From positions 246,001 through 310,000 of the forward strand of contig JAHBWE010000011.1 of assembly GCA_019637155.1 (NCBI GenBank): 64,000 nucleotides of DNA, in the 5' to 3' direction. This document shows, piece after piece, positions 1 to 9,308 of this stretch. A program made the translations under genes and the position numbers. Positions within the stretch are counted from its first letter, which is position 1; every line of letters begins with the position of its first letter. The stretch comes from Labilithrix sp. GTDB lineage: Bacteria > Myxococcota_A > Polyangia > Polyangiales > Polyangiaceae. Under the pieces are notes generated by a model. That model did no database searches. It had not been told where the DNA came from and saw only the letters and a program-made list of their open reading frames with translations.

Positions 1-1
1 G

Positions 2-637
2 CTCCGCGACGCGCGCGCGGGCGGCGGCCGATGGGTCTTCGTCCTCGAGGACCTCGACGCGGCGGGCTTCGCCGGGCGGCGGCGCCGCCTCTCCGCCTCC
101 GAGCTCGACGCATGTCTCGCCTGGCTCGCGCGCCTCCACGCGCGCTTCGTCGGCGTGGCGCCGGCGGGGCTCTGGGAGACCGGCACGTACTGGCACCTCG
201 CGACGCGGCCCGACGAGCTCCGCGCGATCGACGACGCCGCGCTTCGCCGCGCCGCGCCGATCCTCGATCGGCTCCTCCGCGGCGCGCGCTTCCAGACGAT
301 CGTCCACGGCGACGCGAAGCCCGCGAACTTCTGCTTCGCGGACGACGGCGCGGTCGCCGCGCTCGACTTCCAGTACGCCGGCGGCGGCTGCGGGATGAGC
401 GACGTCGCGTACCTCCTCGACGAGCCGGAGCCGGGCCGCGCGCTCGACGCCTACTTCGCGCACCTCCGCGCGGCGCAGCCCGCCGTCGACGCCGGCGCGC
501 TCGAGGCCGAGTGGCGCGCGCTCTATCCGATCGCCTACGCCGACTACGCGCGCTTCCTCGCGGGTTGGGCGCGCGAGCACTGGCGCGCGGATCGGGCGGC
601 GCAGGGCGCGGTCGCGACGATCCTCCGGCGGCTCTGA
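2..637 (+). CDS. Phosphotransferase (APH/EcKinase-like), 3' part only
   Basis: The 5' end lies outside the window, and 211 residues of the C-terminal lobe remain. The motif IVHGDAKPANFCF (about residues 99-111 of this fragment) is the Brenner-type catalytic loop of aminoglycoside-phosphotransferase-like kinases. It is followed by ALDFQYAGGG, which carries the DF(Q) metal-binding aspartate. The beta strand WVFVLEDLDAAGF near the start fits the hinge region of these kinases. Such proteins phosphorylate small hydroxylated substrates, and nothing here identifies the substrate. It converges on the zinc-ribbon gene, whose stop lies 1 nt away. The family is fairly sure and the function is not. Confidence 0.75.
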   Translation, partial: LRDARAGGGRWVFVLEDLDAAGFAGRRRRLSASELDACLAWLARLHARFVGVAPAGLWETGTYWHLATRPDELRAIDDAALRRAAPILDRLLRGARFQTIVHGDAKPANFCFADDGAVAALDFQYAGGGCGMSDVAYLLDEPEPGRALDAYFAHLRAAQPAVDAGALEAEWRALYPIAYADYARFLAGWAREHWRADRAAQGAVATILRRL

Positions 638-638
638 A

Positions 639-1277
639 TCACCAGCGTCGCGAGCGCCGCAGCGTGGCGAGGCGGGCGTGGAGCGCGTCGTAGAGCGCCT
701 TGTCGCGCGTGATCTCCGCGCGGACGAGCTCGCGCATGATGTACCGCTCGACCTCCTCGTCGCTCGTCCCCGCCGGCGAGGCCTGCGCGTCCGGCGCGCC
801 GCGGAGGAAGGCGGCGAGGGCGGGGAGCTCGCCGCGATCGAGCCACGTGCCGTGCTGGTTGCACACGTCGATGACGACGGCGCTCGTCCCCGCGAAGCGC
901 GCGCGCTCCATCTCGTAGCGACACACCGGGCAGCGGACGAGCGGGAAGGGCGACTCCACGCGCTCGCCGAAGCGCGCGAGGTCGAGCGCCTCGCCGGCGG
1001 CGATCGCGTCGAGGAGCGCCGTCCACGCGCCCGAGCTCACGAAGGCGCCGCGGCACCCGAGGCAATGATCGACCTCCGCGTCGTTCGGTCCGAGCGCGAG
1101 GCGCGTGAGGTTGGGGTTCCCGCAGCGCGCGCAGAGCGTCGCGCGGTAGTGCGCGCTCGCCGCCGGCGGCACGAGGATGCGGCACGGCACGCACTCCTCG
1201 CCGGGGCGCTGCTCTCGCCCGCAGTAGAGGCAGCGCTGGCGCTCGCTGCTCGTCCGAACCCCCGGCGTCCGGTACAC
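639..1277 (-). CDS. zf-TFIIB-type zinc-ribbon protein
   Basis: A 212-residue protein starting at GTG. It has three CxxC-type metal sites. CLYC and CVPC lie near the N-terminus, and CARC pairs with CLGC in the middle. The third is CPVC followed by VIDVCNQHGTWLDRGEL, the signature of the bacterial zf-TFIIB (PF13453) zinc ribbon. Members are usually small and of unknown role, and nucleic-acid or protein binding is assumed only by analogy. The GTG lies 3 nt beyond the pssA stop codon on the same strand, so translation is probably coupled to pssA. The C-terminal 35 residues are a charged helix. Confidence 0.75.
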   Translation of the reverse strand: MYRTPGVRTSSERQRCLYCGREQRPGEECVPCRILVPPAASAHYRATLCARCGNPNLTRLALGPNDAEVDHCLGCRGAFVSSGAWTALLDAIAAGEALDLARFGERVESPFPLVRCPVCRYEMERARFAGTSAVVIDVCNQHGTWLDRGELPALAAFLRGAPDAQASPAGTSDEEVERYIMRELVRAEITRDKALYDALHARLATLRRSRRW

Positions 1278-1280
1278 GCG

Positions 1281-1931
1281 CTACGGCTTCGGGATGCGGA
1301 TGGTGCTGATCATGAACGACCCGCTGATCGCGTACAGCGCGACGAGCGGATGCACGATCCACGGACCGAGCGCCACCGCGCCGAGCCACAGGTCCTCGTG
1401 CACCGCGCCGGTGCCGAACGCGACGCCGAAGATCATGACGAGGAGGAGGCTCGAGGGGATCGGCGTCCCTTCGTAGTACTTCACCTTGCCGCTCTCGTCC
1501 GAGAGCGAGGCCGCGGTCACGTTGTAGCGCGCGAGGCGGCCGATGCCGCACGCGACGAAGTAGCAGAGGACGACCGCGTCCCAGCCGCCGCGGAGGCCGA
1601 GCGCGAAGCCGAGCGTCGCCGGCGCGACGCCGAACGACACGATGTCCGCGAGCGAGTCGAGATCGGCGCCGAGCGGCGACGACTTCCGGCGCCAGCGCGC
1701 GACCGCGCCGTCCATCGCGTCGCAGACGAGCGCGACCGGGAGGAGGACGAGCGCCACCCAGATGAGCGTGCGGTCCGCGGAGGCGACGTAGCCCATCGCC
1801 GCGAGGATCGCGCCCATGCCGGAGAACGCGTTGCCGAGCGTGATGACGTCGGCGAGCGCGAAGGAGCGGATGAGCGAGAACGGCTTCTTCTTCTCGGCCT
1901 TCGCCGGCGCGTCCGTCGTCGTCGTGCCCAT
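1281..1931 (-). CDS. pssA: CDP-diacylglycerol-serine O-phosphatidyltransferase (phosphatidylserine synthase)
   Basis: Integral membrane enzyme joining CDP-diacylglycerol and serine to make phosphatidylserine, the precursor of phosphatidylethanolamine. The CDP-alcohol phosphotransferase signature DG-x2-AR-x8-G-x3-D-x3-D is visible in DAMDGAVARW followed by SSPLGADLDSLAD. Several hydrophobic segments surround it. I chose the internal ATG at 1931 (MGTTTTDAPAKAEKKK, a Lys-rich cytoplasmic start). An in-frame ATG at 1991 would add 20 polar residues and neither has a convincing ribosome site. PssA is preferred over phosphatidylglycerophosphate synthase because of the length and the overall PssA-like sequence, but I did not test this. 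Confidence 0.85.
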   Translation of the reverse strand: MGTTTTDAPAKAEKKKPFSLIRSFALADVITLGNAFSGMGAILAAMGYVASADRTLIWVALVLLPVALVCDAMDGAVARWRRKSSPLGADLDSLADIVSFGVAPATLGFALGLRGGWDAVVLCYFVACGIGRLARYNVTAASLSDESGKVKYYEGTPIPSSLLLVMIFGVAFGTGAVHEDLWLGAVALGPWIVHPLVALYAISGSFMISTIRIPKP

Positions 1932-2061
1932 GCTCGCTCGTCGAGAGTATTCATCGCCCCACCTGCTGAACAGTGTACCCGCGGATCGCATGAGACGAAG
2001 AGGCCTCGGATCACGGCGGTGGGTGACGAATCGACGTTGGTAGTAGGCTCACGCCCGAGGC

Positions 2062-3900
2062 ATGACCGGCACGGGCGGGGACGCGGACTTCATCGAGTGG
2101 GCGCGGCGCCGCGTCGGCGCGATGGTCAAGGACAAGTACCGCGTCGAGTCGCTCCTCGGCGTGGGCGGGATGGCGTGCGTCTACTCCGCGACCCACCGCA
2201 ACGGCCGCCGCGTCGCGCTGAAGGTCCTCCACCCCGAGCTCTCGATCCGCGGCGACCTCCGCACGCGGTTCCGGCGCGAAGGTCAGGTCGCGAACGCGGT
2301 GGGCCACCCCGGCGCGGTCGCGGTCATCGACGACGACGTCGACGACGACGGCTCGGCGTTCCTCGTGATGGAGCTGCTCGAGGGGCAGGTCGTCGAGCGC
2401 CTCTGGGAGCGGAGCGGCCGCCGTCTCTCCGCGCCGATCGTCCTCGCGATCGCGCGCGAGGTCTGCGAGGTCCTCGTCGCCGCGCACGAGAACGGGATCG
2501 TCCATCGCGACATCAAGCCGGAGAACCTGTTCCTCACGAGCGAGGGGCAGCTCAAGATCCTCGACTTCGGGCTCGCGCAGCTGACGACCCTCACGCGATC
2601 GAAGGACACCCACACCGGCATGGTCTTCGGGACGCCGGCGTTCATGCCCCCGGAGCAGGCGAGCGGTCGCGTCAGTCAGATCGACGAGCGCACGGACCTC
2701 TGGTCGGTGGGGGCGACGATGTTCACGCTCCTCTCCGGCGCGATCGTGCACGAGGGCGAGAGCGCGCAGCACATCGTCATGCTCGCGGCGATGGAGCCGG
2801 CGCGTTCGCTCGCGGGGGTGCTGCCCGGCGCGCATCCGGCGCTCGCCGCGCTGGTCGATCGCGCGCTCACGCACGACAAGGACCTGCGCTGGCCGAACGC
2901 GGCCGCGATGCGCGACGCGATCTGCGCGACGTCGCGCACGCTCTTCGGCGAGGAGCGACCCGACCTGCCGCGCGCGGACGAGCTGACGCTGGTCGGCGTC
3001 CCGGTCCTCGGCGACGACACGCCGCGCGTGCCGCGCGTGATCGAGGAGGAGGAGCAGACGCGGACCGACCGGAACCTCGCCGACATCGACGATGCCTTCT
3101 CCGAGGGCGAGACCACGCAGACGCGCGATCGCGTCACGCCGGTGACGAACGACGCGCCGCCGGCGCCGAGCGGTGCGGGCTGGAGCGCGCTCCGCAACGT
3201 GATCGAGACCGGCGGCTCGCCCCCGCCCGTGATGCCGGAGGCGATCGAGGAGACGACGCAGCTCCACGCGACGCGCGTCATGCCGCCCACGCCCGAGGAG
3301 CACACGTCGGTGATGAACATCGACCTTCGCGGCTCGACCCCACGCATCAGCGGCTCCTACCAGGCGGTGACGCCGTCACGCGCGAGCGGGTCGATGCAGG
3401 CGGTCGCGCCCGCCCCACGTCCGAGCGGGTCGATGCAGGCGGTCGCGCCCGCGCCGCGTCCGAGCGGGTCGATGCAGGCGGTCGCCGCGCATCCGAGCGG
3501 TCCGCCCGCCGCGTCGGGATCGATGAAGCCGCGGCCGCCCACGCTCGGCGCAGCGCCGAGCGACGAGCTCGCGGCGATCCCGCGCGTGCAGGCGCCGACC
3601 GCGCGCATCCATCCGCCGCGCGCGTCGATGTTGCCCTGGGCCGTGTCCGCCACCGCGATCGCGATCGCGATCGTCGCGATCGGCTTCGCGGTGCTGAGCC
3701 GCGCCCCGAAGACGCCCGACCCGCCGCTCCTCGTGACGAAGCCCTCGGACGCGGTCCCGCCGTTGACCGCTCCGTCGTCGCCGGTGGTCGCTCCCCCACC
3801 TGCACCACCTCCACCGCCTCCACCGGTGGCCGCTCCGCCCCGGACCGACGCCGCCGCCCCCGCGACGCCGCGCGTCGGTCCCATCGACGACCGCTACTGA
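2062..3900 (+). CDS. Membrane-anchored Ser/Thr protein kinase (PknB type) with proline-rich tail
   Basis: A 612-residue Hanks-type kinase. The glycine loop LLGVGGMACVYSA (about 30), the lysine in ALKVL (about 54), VHRDIKPENLF (about 147-157), DFGLAQ (about 167) and GTPAFMPPEQ (about 190) are all intact, so it should be active. After the domain comes an acidic, disordered stretch, then three near-repeats built on SGSMQAVAPAPRP (residues about 445-480). One transmembrane helix lies at about 523-546, and then a poly-proline segment that would lie outside the membrane. This layout (cytoplasmic kinase, single TM, short external tail) is common in myxobacteria. It is divergent from pssA. Substrates are unknown. 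Confidence 0.92.
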   Translation: MTGTGGDADFIEWARRRVGAMVKDKYRVESLLGVGGMACVYSATHRNGRRVALKVLHPELSIRGDLRTRFRREGQVANAVGHPGAVAVIDDDVDDDGSAFLVMELLEGQVVERLWERSGRRLSAPIVLAIAREVCEVLVAAHENGIVHRDIKPENLFLTSEGQLKILDFGLAQLTTLTRSKDTHTGMVFGTPAFMPPEQASGRVSQIDERTDLWSVGATMFTLLSGAIVHEGESAQHIVMLAAMEPARSLAGVLPGAHPALAALVDRALTHDKDLRWPNAAAMRDAICATSRTLFGEERPDLPRADELTLVGVPVLGDDTPRVPRVIEEEEQTRTDRNLADIDDAFSEGETTQTRDRVTPVTNDAPPAPSGAGWSALRNVIETGGSPPPVMPEAIEETTQLHATRVMPPTPEEHTSVMNIDLRGSTPRISGSYQAVTPSRASGSMQAVAPAPRPSGSMQAVAPAPRPSGSMQAVAAHPSGPPAASGSMKPRPPTLGAAPSDELAAIPRVQAPTARIHPPRASMLPWAVSATAIAIAIVAIGFAVLSRAPKTPDPPLLVTKPSDAVPPLTAPSSPVVAPPPAPPPPPPPVAAPPRTDAAAPATPRVGPIDDRY

Positions 3901-4020
3901 AGCGACGGAGCGACGGCCGAGCGTCGGGGAAGACCGTCCGCATCGCGCGCGCGACCGCTCGACCCAAGCCCGGTTGTTTCACGAGCATCTCATCCCTATC
4001 GATCCCGGCGGGAGAAGCGG

Positions 4021-5091
4021 ATGGCGAACGCGGCGCTGAAGGTGCTCGTGAAGATCGGCGCGTGGTTCGCGGCGTTGCCGTACCTCTGCGTCGTCCTCCT
4101 GATGCTCACGGGATCGCCGACGTGGTCCGGCGTCGCGTACCTCGCCGGCCTCGGGCTCCTCCTCGGCGGGCTCATGACGCTGCCCACCGGCGAGAGGCAG
4201 GAGCGGCGCGTCTTCGGGCGGACGTGGCCGCGCGGCATCTCGCGCGGCGCGGTGGTGGCGCTCTTCGCGATCGCGCTCGTCCGCGGCTGCACCGCCGGAG
4301 AAGGCGCGACGCTCCACTTCTCGCCCGACGCGCGCTTCGTCGATCGCGTCGTCGACGAGCGCGACCTCGCGCTCCCCGGCGCGCGCGTGCTCTTCGCGAG
4401 CGGCGTGCTCGTGGACGACGCGGCCGAGGTCCCGACCGCGATGCGCGAGGCGTACTCGAAGATGCACGCGCAAGAAGGCGACGTGCCTTCGCCGGTCGTC
4501 GCGACGTACCTCGGCATGCAGAGCCCCGACGCGTTCGACACGGTGGTGATCGAGCCGCGCGCGAGCCCGCGCCCGACGAGCGCGGTGATCTTCCTCCACG
4601 GCTACGCCGGCAACTTCTCGCTCCCGTGCTGGCAGGTCGCGGAGGCGGTCTCGCCGCTCGGCGTCCTGACGGCGTGCCCCTCCACGCGCTGGATCGGCGA
4701 CTGGGGATCGAAGAACGGAGAGGCCACCGTGCGCCGCACGATCGAGGCGCTGCGCGCGCGCGGCGTCACGACGATCGTGCTCGCGGGGCTCTCGAACGGC
4801 GGCTACGGCGCGTCCCACCTCGCGCCGCGGCTGCGCGGACAGCTCGCCGGTCTCGTCCTCGTGTCGGGCGCGGATCCGGCCGCGTCCGACGCGGGCGTGC
4901 CCGCGCTCCTCATCCATGGACGCCACGACGAGATGGTGGGGTTCTGGGAGGCGAGCGCGTACGCGGCGCGTCACCCGCGCGCGAAGCTGGTCGCGCTCGA
5001 CGCCGGGCACTTCGCGCTGCTGGTGCGCAGCGAGATCGCGAACCGCGCGCTCCACGACTTCGTCGCGAAGCTCGTCCCGCCGCAAGCGTAG
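4021..5091 (+). CDS. Membrane-anchored alpha/beta hydrolase
   Basis: A 356-residue protein. Up to three hydrophobic segments occupy residues about 8-90, and the last (AVVALFAIALVRGC) leads into a soluble domain. IFLHGYAGNFS supplies the oxyanion-hole region. GLSNGG (about 255-260) is the nucleophile elbow with Ser as nucleophile, LLIHGRHDEMVG (about 298-309) carries the likely acid, and DAGHF (about 329-333) the histidine. All triad members therefore appear present. A good ribosome site (GGGAG) precedes the ATG. It could be an esterase or lipase of the periplasmic face. The substrate cannot be inferred. It converges with the next gene at 1-nt spacing. Confidence 0.8.
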   Translation: MANAALKVLVKIGAWFAALPYLCVVLLMLTGSPTWSGVAYLAGLGLLLGGLMTLPTGERQERRVFGRTWPRGISRGAVVALFAIALVRGCTAGEGATLHFSPDARFVDRVVDERDLALPGARVLFASGVLVDDAAEVPTAMREAYSKMHAQEGDVPSPVVATYLGMQSPDAFDTVVIEPRASPRPTSAVIFLHGYAGNFSLPCWQVAEAVSPLGVLTACPSTRWIGDWGSKNGEATVRRTIEALRARGVTTIVLAGLSNGGYGASHLAPRLRGQLAGLVLVSGADPAASDAGVPALLIHGRHDEMVGFWEASAYAARHPRAKLVALDAGHFALLVRSEIANRALHDFVAKLVPPQA

Positions 5092-5092
5092 C

Positions 5093-6283
5093 TCAGGGCT
5101 CGTCGGAGTCCTTGAAGAGGTCGTCGTTGTCGCGATCGAACGGGATGGTCTGCGCTTGCGTGCAGTGTGCATCCGTCGTGATCTCGTGCGAGCGGCCGTT
5201 CGTGCTCGCGGTCCACGTCGTCTCCATCGACGTCGCGGCGCCGTGCGCGTTCGCGTCGCTCCAGACGCGCTCCGCCCAGTCGTTCATGAGCATCGGGTCG
5301 TAGATGCTGAACGGGAGCTGGCGCTCGAGCGGACCCCTCGCCTCCGTGATGCCGAACGCGTCGTCCTCGGGGCCGGTCCACGAGCTCAGGCGGCGGCTCG
5401 CCGGCCAGATCGGCCAGCCGCTCGTCGGGATGTCGACGCCCGCGGGCCAGATGACGCTCTCGCCGTCGGGCCCGCGCCACACGAGGTTCGAGCCGGCCTC
5501 GTAGTGGTCCGCGCCGAACAGGTTCGAGAAGCGGCCTTCGCCGACCATCATGCTCTGCGTCCAGACCGGCGTGTAGACCGAGCGGCGGAGGAGGCCCGCG
5601 ACGTCGAGCACGTCGGCGCCCCAGATCGCGCAGCCCGCGCCCTCGAAGCGACGACCGCGGAAGTGACCGCCGTACTTCCTGTACGCGCGGCGCGCGACGT
5701 ACTCGTCGTGGAACTCCTTCACGCGCTTGCAGACGCCCTCGTTGACGAGGAACGACATCTTCGAGATGAGCCCGTTCTGCTCGCGCAGGCGGACGTCCTC
5801 CTTGATCTTCGCCGACGACGCCGGCGTCGCGGCGTCCATCGAGCCCTCGAACGCGCGGAGCAGCATGCCGAAGCCGTCGAGCGCCGACTGCCACGAGCCC
5901 GAGCCGCCGGTCTGCCCGGTGAGCGGGACGCTGTGCTCGCCGCAGTCGAGCTGCATGTGCACGTGACCGATCGAGTGACCGAGGCCGACCTTCCCTTGTC
6001 GCTCCAGCGCGCCGCCCTGGATCTCGGCGCGGATCGCGTCGCCGATGAGGCGGTTCGGGGTCGACCAGTCGAGCCGGACGGGCGGCGGAATGAGGTAGAG
6101 CGAGAGCTTCCCCGCCACCGCCGTCCCCGGGCACGACGCCGGATCGGCCGGCTTGTGCGGCGTCCACGCCGGCTCGTTCAGCGCGGACTCCGACGTCGTT
6201 CCTTCGTCCGGCGCCATGCCGCACGCGACAGAAAGGACCGCAATTCCAGCACATCCGAGGAGGGTGGGGAAACGGAGGCTCAT
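5093..6283 (-). CDS. Secreted lipoprotein of unknown function
   Basis: A 396-residue protein with a signal sequence ending in the lipobox VLSVAC, so it is probably anchored in a membrane by lipidated Cys. I start at the ATG giving MSLRFPTLLG; an in-frame TTG 12 nt upstream is possible. The mature part has few recognisable motifs: several Trp-rich patches (WPIWPASRRLSSWTG), scattered Cys, and a C-terminal acidic run ending in DRDNDDLFKDSDEP that resembles a calcium-binding Asp-rich loop. I do not recognise a family. Confidence 0.7.
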   Translation of the reverse strand: MSLRFPTLLGCAGIAVLSVACGMAPDEGTTSESALNEPAWTPHKPADPASCPGTAVAGKLSLYLIPPPVRLDWSTPNRLIGDAIRAEIQGGALERQGKVGLGHSIGHVHMQLDCGEHSVPLTGQTGGSGSWQSALDGFGMLLRAFEGSMDAATPASSAKIKEDVRLREQNGLISKMSFLVNEGVCKRVKEFHDEYVARRAYRKYGGHFRGRRFEGAGCAIWGADVLDVAGLLRRSVYTPVWTQSMMVGEGRFSNLFGADHYEAGSNLVWRGPDGESVIWPAGVDIPTSGWPIWPASRRLSSWTGPEDDAFGITEARGPLERQLPFSIYDPMLMNDWAERVWSDANAHGAATSMETTWTASTNGRSHEITTDAHCTQAQTIPFDRDNDDLFKDSDEP

Positions 6284-6382
6284 GTGGGAGGGCAATGTGC
6301 CAGCGATCTGGATCGGGTCAAGCCATGGCCGAATTGAGACTCTGATTTCTCATTTCGGGCGATTTCTGACACAACGCGTCGG

Positions 6383-6811
6383 ATGAAGCGCGTCGCCTTC
6401 GCTTGTCTCGTCCTCGTCGCCTGCAAACCGTCCGAGAAGAAGAGCGAGGTCATCGACGCGGCGCCGGTCGCGACGGCGACTCCGGAGGTCGAGGCCGAGA
6501 TCGACGCGGCGCCGGCGCCGACGCTCGCGCTGCCGCCCGCGACCGCGGCCCCGGCGAAGGCGCCGGTCGCGGCGAAGAAGCCCGGCGTGAGCGCGCCGGC
6601 TCCCGAGCAGTGCTGCTGCAAGGTCGGCAAGAAGCACTCGTTCGCGGGGCAGAGCGAGTGCGTGACGACGATGAAGGGGGCGTGCGTCCCGATGGCCGCG
6701 TGCGAGGAGCGCTCGTGCTGCTGCAAGTCGTCGGAGATGACGGTCACGCGCTTGATGAGCGCGTGCGCCGAAGGGAAGGGCACCTGCGTGAAGAAGGAAC
6801 AGTGCCAGTAG
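6383..6811 (+). CDS. Small Cys-rich lipoprotein
   Basis: A 142-residue protein beginning MKRVAFACLVLVACKPSEKK, with a short signal peptide and lipobox LVAC. An Ala/Pro-rich low-complexity spacer (residues about 25-72) is followed by a compact Cys-rich domain containing two CCCK triplets (QCCCKVG and SCCCKSS) about 40 residues apart, and spaced single Cys. The two halves of the domain look like an internal duplication (CCCK-x-n-C-x-n-C). The function is unknown. It may be a disulphide-bonded surface module. The stop lies about 20 nt before adenosine deaminase on the same strand. Confidence 0.65.
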   Translation: MKRVAFACLVLVACKPSEKKSEVIDAAPVATATPEVEAEIDAAPAPTLALPPATAAPAKAPVAAKKPGVSAPAPEQCCCKVGKKHSFAGQSECVTTMKGACVPMAACEERSCCCKSSEMTVTRLMSACAEGKGTCVKKEQCQ

Positions 6812-6832
6812 CGCGGCGTGGTAAGAGGGAGC

Positions 6833-7957
6833 ATGACCGTGTCCGCGACGTTGTTGCCCCTCGAGGTCATCGAGAAGCTCCCGAAGACCGATCTCCACGT
6901 CCACCTCGACGGCTCGCTGCGCCTCCGGACGATCCTCGAGCTCGCGGAGAAGGGGCGCATCGAGCTGCCGGCGACGAACGAGGACGGCCTCCGCAAGGCG
7001 ATGAACCTCGGCCAGAACTGCGGCTCGCTCGTCGAGTACCTGAAGGCGTTCGACGTGACGCTGAAGGTGCTGCAGGACGCGGAGGCCCTCACGCGCGCGG
7101 CCTACGAGCTCGCGGAGGACGCCGCGAATGAGAATGTAAGATACATGGAGGTCCGCTACTCGCCGATGCTCCACACCCGGCGCGGCCTCAAGCTCACGAC
7201 CGTCGTCGAGGCGGTGCTCGAGGGCCTCCGCGCGGCGCACGACCAGTACGGCATCGAGTCGAACGTCATCATCTGCGGGATCCGCAACGTGTCGGCGGAG
7301 AGCTCGCTCGAGATGGCGGAGCTCGCGGTTGCGTACAAGAACCGCGGCGTGGTCGGCTACGACCTCGCCGGCGCGGAGTACGACCACCCCGCGAAGCACC
7401 ACAAGGCCGCGTTCCAGCTCGTCCGCGACAACAACATCAACGTGACGATCCACGCCGGCGAGGCCTACGGCCCGGAGTCGATCCATCAGGCGATCCACGT
7501 CTGCGGCGCGCACCGCATCGGCCACGGCTGCCGCCTGCGTGAGGACGGCGACCTCCTCCACTACGTCAACGACCACCGCATCAGCCTCGAGTGCTGTCCG
7601 TCGTCGAACGTGCAGACGGGCGCGATCCGCGACCTCGTGAGCCACCCGATCAAGCTGTACAAGAACCTCGGCCTCCGCGTGACGGTGAACACGGACAACC
7701 GCCTCGTCACCGACACGACCGTGTCGAAGGAGCTGTGGCTCTGTCACAAGGTGATGGGCTTCACGCTCACGGACCTCAAGCAGATCATCATGAGCGGCTT
7801 CAAGAGCGCGTTCTTGCCCTTCCACGTGAAGCAGCAGTACGTCCGCCGCGTCAGCGAGGAGCTGAAGACGTTCGTCGATCCCGAGAGCCCGGTCGCGAGC
7901 GAGCTCGCCCCCGCGATGACGACGACGACGTCCGCGCCGGCGCCGTCGTCGAATTAG
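6833..7957 (+). CDS. add: Adenosine deaminase
   Basis: Hydrolyses adenosine (and deoxyadenosine) to inosine in purine salvage. The metal-binding HxH appears in KTDLHVHLDGSL near residue 20. Further family motifs are the HAGE loop with catalytic Glu (HAGEAYGPESI), HRIGHG, and the late metal aspartate region VNTDNR. The length of about 375 is typical. The ATG at 6833 is chosen; the purine-rich AGAGGGA lies only 2 nt upstream of it, so a GTG at 6839 is also possible. A Thr/Ser/Ala tail follows the conserved domain. Adenosine and AMP deaminase-like proteins overlap in sequence, but the length favours Add. Confidence 0.88.
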   Translation: MTVSATLLPLEVIEKLPKTDLHVHLDGSLRLRTILELAEKGRIELPATNEDGLRKAMNLGQNCGSLVEYLKAFDVTLKVLQDAEALTRAAYELAEDAANENVRYMEVRYSPMLHTRRGLKLTTVVEAVLEGLRAAHDQYGIESNVIICGIRNVSAESSLEMAELAVAYKNRGVVGYDLAGAEYDHPAKHHKAAFQLVRDNNINVTIHAGEAYGPESIHQAIHVCGAHRIGHGCRLREDGDLLHYVNDHRISLECCPSSNVQTGAIRDLVSHPIKLYKNLGLRVTVNTDNRLVTDTTVSKELWLCHKVMGFTLTDLKQIIMSGFKSAFLPFHVKQQYVRRVSEELKTFVDPESPVASELAPAMTTTTSAPAPSSN

Positions 7958-7958
7958 C

Positions 7959-9308
7959 TCACTGGCACTCGCCGCTGCAGCTCGCGGCCTTGCAGGCCAT
8001 GAGGCGCTGGTAGAGCACGTCGTCGTCGCAGCCCGGCGTCTCCGGCGTGCGCGCGCAGCGGTAGCAGTGGCCGTCTTTCCCGCAGGCCTCCTGCTCCGCG
8101 CAGCAGCCGCCGTTCATGCAGGTGTTGCACGTGTCGGCCGTCGGCGTCGTGCCCGCGGCGACGAGCGTCATCCCGCAGGCCGGCACCGCCGCGCACGCGG
8201 TGTCGCCGGCGCAGGCGGACTCGCACGCGTTGCACGAGCAGAAGCTGAGCTGCGTGTTGTACGGCGCGGCGCCGAACGGGAACTCGACCGAGCACGCCTT
8301 CCGGCACTCGTCGATCGGCCCCGCGTCGGGGAGGAGCCCGGCGTCGGTCGCCTGCGCGGAGCACTTGCTGAGGCAGAGGCGGAGCCCGTTGCACTGCTCG
8401 TCCGCGAGGCAGGCGCGGCGCGCTTCGCCGCAGACCTGCGTGCCGGAGCCCACCGTCTTGCGGCAGACCTCACACGTCTGCTCGGGGGCGGGCTGATCGA
8501 TGATGCCCTGGAAGAACGTCCGGTAGGTCGCGGCGCGCACGCTGTAGCCGATGCCGACGCACGCGCCGGTGACGTACGAGTGGACCGCGACCGCGTACTC
8601 CTTGCCGTTGACCACCGCGAGGACGGGGCCGCCGCTGTCGCCCTGACAGATGTCGCCGTTGTTGTCGTAGCGAACGCCGACCTCGGTGTTCGTGAGCGTC
8701 GCGATGCTCCCGTCGATCCGGTTCTTCGCCGTGTTGGCGGCGGCGTCGGTCACGACGTTCGGACGGACCGTGCGGCCGAAGCCGACCGAGGTGACGCGCT
8801 GCCCCTGGCGGAGGCCGTCGGGCACGAGGATCGGGACGACGGGCGTGGTCCTGTCGACGCCGAGGACGCGGATCATCGCGACGTCGTAGGGCGACGTCGT
8901 CGCGCCGTTGTACTGCGGGTGCACGGTGTGATCGATGTACGCGTACGTGATGATCTTCGCGGCCTCGGTGCGATCGGAGCCCTGGATGACGGACACCGTC
9001 GAGGCGCCCCGTACGCAGTGCGCCGCCGTCATCACGTAGCCGACCTTCGTCGCCGGGTTGACCTGGACGATCGTGCCCGTGCACGACGAGTACGTGTTGG
9101 CGCCGCTGCTCTGCGGCCGCGTGATCGTGAGCGCGACGACGGCGGGGTGCCCGGTGTCGCGGACGCCGTTGATGATCGCGGCCTCGTCCTCGCCGAGCGG
9201 CGGGTCCACGACGTCGTCACCGACTCCGCGCGAGGTGGCGATCGAGCATGCGACCGCGAGCGGAACTGCAAGAAGCGCCAAGGCTTTCGCCGAACGGAGG
9301 GGGCTCAT
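7959..9308 (-). CDS. Trypsin-like (S1) serine protease lipoprotein with Cys-rich C-terminal domain
   Basis: A 449-residue protein. The signal peptide ends in the lipobox LAVAC. An S1 protease domain covers residues about 45-270 with all three catalytic residues: His in VMTAAHCV (about 93-100), Asp in SPYDVAMIRV (about 140) and Ser in CQGDSGGP (about 222). Gly-Asp-Ile-Cys before the active Ser suggests trypsin-like disulphides. The last 175 residues contain about two dozen Cys in spaced pairs, with motifs such as CRKACS and CNTCMNGGCC, probably a disulphide-rich domain. It is likely a surface or secreted protease. The substrate is unknown. Confidence 0.88.
   Translation of the reverse strand: MSPLRSAKALALLAVPLAVACSIATSRGVGDDVVDPPLGEDEAAIINGVRDTGHPAVVALTITRPQSSGANTYSSCTGTIVQVNPATKVGYVMTAAHCVRGASTVSVIQGSDRTEAAKIITYAYIDHTVHPQYNGATTSPYDVAMIRVLGVDRTTPVVPILVPDGLRQGQRVTSVGFGRTVRPNVVTDAAANTAKNRIDGSIATLTNTEVGVRYDNNGDICQGDSGGPVLAVVNGKEYAVAVHSYVTGACVGIGYSVRAATYRTFFQGIIDQPAPEQTCEVCRKTVGSGTQVCGEARRACLADEQCNGLRLCLSKCSAQATDAGLLPDAGPIDECRKACSVEFPFGAAPYNTQLSFCSCNACESACAGDTACAAVPACGMTLVAAGTTPTADTCNTCMNGGCCAEQEACGKDGHCYRCARTPETPGCDDDVLYQRLMACKAASCSGECQ

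Noticed and set aside
678..5303. An uninterrupted open frame of over 1500 codons on the plus strand
   Set aside because: It is antisense to the zinc-ribbon and pssA genes and out of frame with the kinase and hydrolase, and it translates to Arg/Ala/Pro-rich text. GC-rich third positions remove stop codons in other frames.
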